From: Rubritalea squalenifaciens DSM 18772
GTDB lineage: Bacteria > Verrucomicrobiota > Verrucomicrobiia > Verrucomicrobiales > Akkermansiaceae
DNA length: 64,000 nt
Direction: 5' to 3'
NCBI RefSeq assembly: GCF_900141815.1
Contig: NZ_FQYR01000005.1
Location: forward strand, 558,001 to 622,000
A model generated the notes under the pieces. The model had not been told where the DNA came from. It saw nothing but the letters and a program-made list of their open reading frames with translations, and ran no database searches. The position numbers and the translations under genes were made by a program. Below, piece by piece: positions 61,301 to 64,000 of this stretch. The first letter of the stretch is position 1, and each line of letters opens with the position of its first letter.

Positions 61301-62488
61301 GTCAGCCTTGTTACGGATAGTAAGGTCAGCTTCTGGATAGCGCACGTAGAGCTCTGTCTCGAACTGGCCAAACTTCGCCATGCGGGATGCGAGACCTGCA
61401 CCTTCGATCACGATGTTGTTGCCTTTGCCCACGTTCAGCTTCTCGGGAGCAGTGACTTCAGCAGTCGGGACGATATCAAGCTTGGATGTGGAGGCTTTGA
61501 TCAGGAAGTCTTCTGGCTTCTTGTTCTTTTGATAGGCCTTGAAGGAGTACGGGGAAGGATTCCATGCACCAGGAAGGGTGACGTCCGCCTTGGCTGGAAC
61601 ATCCATCTTGAGACCCCAGTAGACACCGTTGACAACAAGACGACGAAGGTCTTCATCTACGAGGTCGGTAGCTGCACCCATCGTGGTGGTGAGGATGCGA
61701 TTGACTGTGCCGTCCTCGTGCTTGAACTCACGGGTCCAGGCGATCGGCTGCATCGGGTCATTCTTCTTGCCTTCAAGGGCAGGAGATTTTGGATCGAGAG
61801 TCTTGGTGACCTGTCCACGGAGAAGAATCGTGGACGGCTTCAAGGGATTAGCGCCATAGACGTCTGTTGTGCCGAAGATTTCGCCCACGCCGTTCAGGAC
61901 AGGGTGATTCTTGTTTTCAGCTTCTACTACAGAACGGGTACCTTGAACCTTGTGCTTACCGTGGTGGCTCACCCAAGTCTCTCCAAGTACCTGGCGGCCG
62001 AAACCTCTGTGCCAGCCTGTTTCTTTGGAGGCGTTAAAGGAATATTTGAACCACTTGCTGTCTTTAGGGAATTTGAACGCATGTGTGGATGTGCGAAGCG
62101 CCACGATTGGAGTGCCACGCTCCAAGGCGTTTTCGAAACGCTGCATGGAGGTGTCATCCCAGTTGCGGAATCGCAGGCCGATGACGATGGCATCTGCGGA
62201 ATCCAAGGAAATGGAGTTAGACAGAGACTTCTGGTTGTCTGGATTGACAATGCCGTTTTCATCAACAGAGAAGAGGACAGTGCATTTGAAGCCTTGGCTG
62301 GAGAGAATCTGTGCCAGCATGGGCATAGACTCCTCGGAACGGTATTCTTCGTCGCCTGAGAGCAGGACAACGTGTTTTCCATTGGCTTTGCCAGCAGGCT
62401 CCAGAACGAGATGATCTGCTGGCTGTGCGGCTTGCAGAGCACCGATCGTCAGAGTCGCTGTAAAGGCGATTGTTATCGATGGTTTCAT
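58355..62488 (-). CDS. PVC-type haem-binding CxxCH protein with ThuA, SGNH-like, beta-propeller, HEAT and cytochrome domains
   Basis: A 1377-residue exported protein (signal to about residue 21, ALQAAQP). Order: ThuA-like domain (35-290: HVVLLSGDEEYRSEESMPML, IVIGLRFRNWDD, PIVALRTSTHAF), SGNH-like domain (350-620), propeller (690-1040), HEAT (1060-1230) and cytochrome (HCVTCHQADGKGLP). From the SGNH domain onward it is very close to the downstream paralogue; the propeller stretch looks well over 80 percent identical by eye. The SGNH part also lacks the Ser (GAGLASRM) and His (DGLQLTDAG). ThuA domains occur in glycan-related proteins. It carries a clear terminator. Confidence 0.93.
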   Translation of the reverse strand: MKPSITIAFTATLTIGALQAAQPADHLVLEPAGKANGKHVVLLSGDEEYRSEESMPMLAQILSSQGFKCTVLFSVDENGIVNPDNQKSLSNSISLDSADAIVIGLRFRNWDDTSMQRFENALERGTPIVALRTSTHAFKFPKDSKWFKYSFNASKETGWHRGFGRQVLGETWVSHHGKHKVQGTRSVVEAENKNHPVLNGVGEIFGTTDVYGANPLKPSTILLRGQVTKTLDPKSPALEGKKNDPMQPIAWTREFKHEDGTVNRILTTTMGAATDLVDEDLRRLVVNGVYWGLKMDVPAKADVTLPGAWNPSPYSFKAYQKNKKPEDFLIKASTSKLDIVPTAEVTAPEKLNVGKGNNIVIEGAGLASRMAKFGQFETELYVRYPEADLTIRNKADEGNTPGFRPHPGRKDQYAFPGAKDLVRDEFKKGTGATGHFETPDQWTTRLQADTIISFFGFNSSFGGPSDVERFKKELAAYIDHTLSQKYNGKSAPQLAIVSPTAIEDVSDLYDVPSPDERNDNLKLYTEAMKEVCAEHGALFVDVFTPSLEWYKSSKDKLTIDGLQLTDAGYAKLAPYLADKIFGKTGAKADDRRAKVLAAVQEKNWMWHQDYKIPNGVHVYGRRYNPFGPQNYPHELKKTREMTVLRDKAIWSLAKGNDFDLMASLAKLDKETYQLPEVPTNYKPSNKNGTEEYKYGDAALKELNVPEGFKIELFADERMFKELANPVQISFDNKGRLWVACMPSYPHYKVGDPKPTDTLLILEDTDNDGKADKKTVFAGDLHIPIGFEIAPEGVYVSQSDSLVLLKDTDGDDKYDEKEIIASGFDDHDTHHAISAFCVDPSGAIYMGEGVFLHSNIETPYGPVRGTNGGFMRYNPAKRHFERTAQLNIPNPWGIAFDEYGQNFFLHTSGTALNWMMPGTIKPKYGHGFNASRNLVAQHNVRPTSGLEFVSSRHFPEEMQGDILINNNIGFLGIKQHKVEADGTGYKLTYRQDLLKSNDGNFRPVDLEFAPDGSLYLIDWSNTLIGHMQHNARDPYRDHVHGRVYRITYPSRPLVKPANVAGAPIKELLENLKLPEYRTRYRTRRELRGRKAGDVLPALKQWVAGLDKNDPNYDHNRLEALWVTWGLNEVDATLLKELLGSSDYRVRAAAVRTLRYNLDKVDDAEALLLAAAQDEHGQVRLEAVVTASWLSKSEGLPVVDAAMKKPVDNWMKGSFNRAHGDLSGQTTEEVDPEVAKLKKQYKGAKLKTMLLGHEVYHREAHCVTCHQADGKGLPAANFPPITKTKWVNEDPDRLIKLTLKGLMGPITVQGKEYNGSMTPFEGLLNDKEMAAVLTYVRNSFGNNGSDISPDQVKKIRSEIKAQKLLFNAPDLLKQHPHKN

Positions 62489-62605
62489 AGATTTTGTGTG
62501 GTTTTCAGTGAGTGAATTTGAAGTGTAGTTCTGTTTACATATGAGGCGCTATCGGCCTTACATATGTTATCTGGGTAAGAGGTTGTGCAGTTGCTTATTA
62601 TAGGC

Positions 62606-64000
62606 TTATTTAGTGATGGGTGAGAGACCTAATTTATTGAGAGTGGGTTCAATGGCCTCAGCCCAGAGTTGATATCCTTGCTGTCTAGGGTGCAGGGCAT
62701 CTGGCATGATTTCTTTGGGGAGAGTTCCTTTATCGTCCAAGAAGACTTGAGAGATGTCTTGATAGAAGATGTGCTTGTCATCTGCGTAGTCATCAATGAG
62801 TTCATTGATTTCCTCATTGCGTTTACGCATTTTGCCCTCAGGGCTTGCGTCACGGGGGAAGACCCCGAGTAGGAGAATTTTGGTGTCAGGGGATTTGCTG
62901 CGGATCTGGTCAAGGATCGCACGGATGCCTTGTGCTGTCTCGAGAGCCGGTTGCATCTTATGCCCTGTATTGTTAGTGCCGATCATAACCACGGCCACCT
63001 TCGGCGTAAGGCCTGTGAAGTTGCCATTCTGGAGGCGCCACATGACGTGCTCTGTGCGGTCGCCGGAGATGCCCAGATTGACCGCATTGCGAGGAGCATA
63101 ATACTTCTGCCAGGTGTCTTTGCCGTGCGTCTCCCAAGCTTGGGTGATGGAGTCTCCAATGAAGACTATCTCAGCTTTCCCAGAGCCATTCTTAGTTCTT
63201 TTGTTGAGCAGCTTATGGCGTTGCTTCCACCATGGTTGCGGGCGACTGCTCGGAATGGTGGCGCTGCTGACGTGGTACTCTTTTTTGAGTTCGTCGTATT
63301 TGCTTTGTAGTTCTTTAAGCAGCTTGGGATCCTTGCCGTGGATACTAACGAGTTCATTAGGGTCATTCTTCAGGTCGAAGAGGTTCCATTCTTTGGAACG
63401 GGGGAAGTGGATGAGCTTGTAGCGCTCTGTGCGTATACCGTCATGCTGAGGGACTTGGTGCTCCCCGCCATGATCGTAGTAGGCGTAATAGATGGCATCT
63501 CTCCATTCTTTGGAGCTACTCTCGACGAGTGGGAGAAGCGACTTGCCTTGCATCTCACGCGGTACTTCTGCTCCTGCGGCGCTGAGAAGGGTGGGGGCGT
63601 AGTCAATATTCTGAATGAGCTCTTTATGCTTTTGACCAGGCTTGATGTGCTCAGGCCATCTGATCAAGAATGGCATGCTGAGTGACTCCTCAAACATCCA
63701 GCGTTTATCAAACCAGCCGTGCTCACCCACATAGAAACCTTGGTCGGATGAGTAGATGACGATGGTGTTCTCGGTGAGGTTGCTCTCGTCCAAATAGTCC
63801 AAGACTCGTCCAATGTTCTCATCGACTGACTTCACGGTACGCAGGTAGTTTTTTGCGTATCGCTGGTAGCGCCAGAGGGCAAGGTCCTTTTCAGTGAGTT
63901 TGCCAGCCTTCCATTGTTCCAGAAGCTCACGGTTACGTGGTTCAAAGAATTTGTCCCAAGCTTTCTTTTGCTCGGGGCTCATGCGTGGGTATTCCACGTC
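62606..64000 (-). CDS. Sulfatase-SGNH esterase fusion (N-terminus cut by window edge)
   Basis: 465 visible residues; the reading frame continues off the right edge. Residues to about 235 are the C-terminal half of a sulfatase (TIVIYSSDQGFYVGEHGWFDKRWMFEESL, PFLIRWPEHIKPG, and the C-terminal subdomain DGIRTERYKLIHFPRSKEWNLFDLKNDPNEL). A linker leads to an SGNH/GDSL esterase (about 275-460): IVFIGDSITQAW, GISGDRTEHVMWRL, VVMIGTNNTGH and PDALHPRQQGYQ, so the Ser-Asp-His set is intact. The fusion could remove both sulfate and acetyl groups from one glycan. The formylglycine site lies outside the window. Confidence 0.92.
   Translation of the reverse strand, partial: DVEYPRMSPEQKKAWDKFFEPRNRELLEQWKAGKLTEKDLALWRYQRYAKNYLRTVKSVDENIGRVLDYLDESNLTENTIVIYSSDQGFYVGEHGWFDKRWMFEESLSMPFLIRWPEHIKPGQKHKELIQNIDYAPTLLSAAGAEVPREMQGKSLLPLVESSSKEWRDAIYYAYYDHGGEHQVPQHDGIRTERYKLIHFPRSKEWNLFDLKNDPNELVSIHGKDPKLLKELQSKYDELKKEYHVSSATIPSSRPQPWWKQRHKLLNKRTKNGSGKAEIVFIGDSITQAWETHGKDTWQKYYAPRNAVNLGISGDRTEHVMWRLQNGNFTGLTPKVAVVMIGTNNTGHKMQPALETAQGIRAILDQIRSKSPDTKILLLGVFPRDASPEGKMRKRNEEINELIDDYADDKHIFYQDISQVFLDDKGTLPKEIMPDALHPRQQGYQLWAEAIEPTLNKLGLSPITK

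Noticed and set aside
61010-62359. 449-codon frame on + opposite the ThuA/PVC protein
   Set aside because: Antisense to clearly conserved ThuA and SGNH-like domains; codon-bias artefact.
62529-62571. Two TACATATG copies upstream of the sulfatase fusion's 3' end
   Set aside because: Short A/T-rich palindromic words in a 117-bp spacer; too little to call an operator.

Overview
The window looks like chromosomal DNA of a free-living, probably marine member of the Verrucomicrobiota (PVC superphylum). The evidence is gene content: a planctomycete-type cytochrome (PSC1/DUF1549/DUF1553) plus DUF1501 pair, giant PVC-type haem-binding CxxCH proteins, several secreted sulfatases, an ECF sigma factor of the Rhodopirellula/Verrucomicrobium type, and a fused CcoN-CcoO cbb3 oxidase. 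The lineage is inferred from families; no rRNA is present. Few genes have an obvious Shine-Dalgarno sequence. The + strand looks G/T-rich in the intergenic regions I read across the window.

Layout. 1-5193 (-): a PSD1-like lipoprotein with a LamG-like insert, a Tat-exported DUF1501 protein and an ECF sigma factor cut by the left edge. 5384-17400: a sulfatase island, with an OprB-like porin on - facing a + strand series of outer-membrane beta-barrel, three arylsulfatases, a periplasmic HAD phosphatase, an NTF2-like protein and a repeat-rich basic surface protein. 17650-18657: lipA. 18713-28417 (-): one compact cbb3 oxidase operon, ccoS-ccoNO-ccoQ-ccoP-(44 aa Cys-rich ORF)-ccoG-(35 aa and 30 aa membrane ORFs)-TauE/SafE-ccoI-PocR/AraC regulator-monohaem cytochrome.

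28656-49106 is mostly housekeeping and mixed genes: a lipoprotein, gatA and gatC, a DoxX-like protein, a YdjY plus alpha-toroid pair, a NatAB-like ABC exporter, a BASS transporter, a DUF3500 protein, a low-molecular-weight tyrosine phosphatase, an RlmD-like methyltransferase, an SLBB export protein, glnS, a CE6-like/BD-FAE-like esterase fusion, purU, D-lactate dehydrogenase and an orphan of unknown function. 49107-49557 is non-coding and holds a strong stem-loop and a seven-unit, 11-bp-period array of DnaA-box-like sequences, the most unusual non-coding element here. 49558-54911 (-): a small lipoprotein, leuS, a GYF-domain membrane protein and argH. 55039-64000 (-): two tandem, closely related PVC-type haem/beta-propeller proteins, the larger with an added ThuA domain, and a sulfatase-SGNH esterase fusion cut by the right edge.

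Taken together, the cell appears specialised in external breakdown of sulfated and acetylated polysaccharides (sulfatases, esterases, porins, PVC-type haem dehydrogenases) with a high-affinity terminal oxidase for low oxygen. The points most worth follow-up are the 11-bp array, the micro-ORFs and regulator inside the cbb3 operon, the loss of catalytic residues in the SGNH domains of the two PVC proteins, and the repeated AAACCCCAA leader with a duplicated start codon in the sulfatase island.
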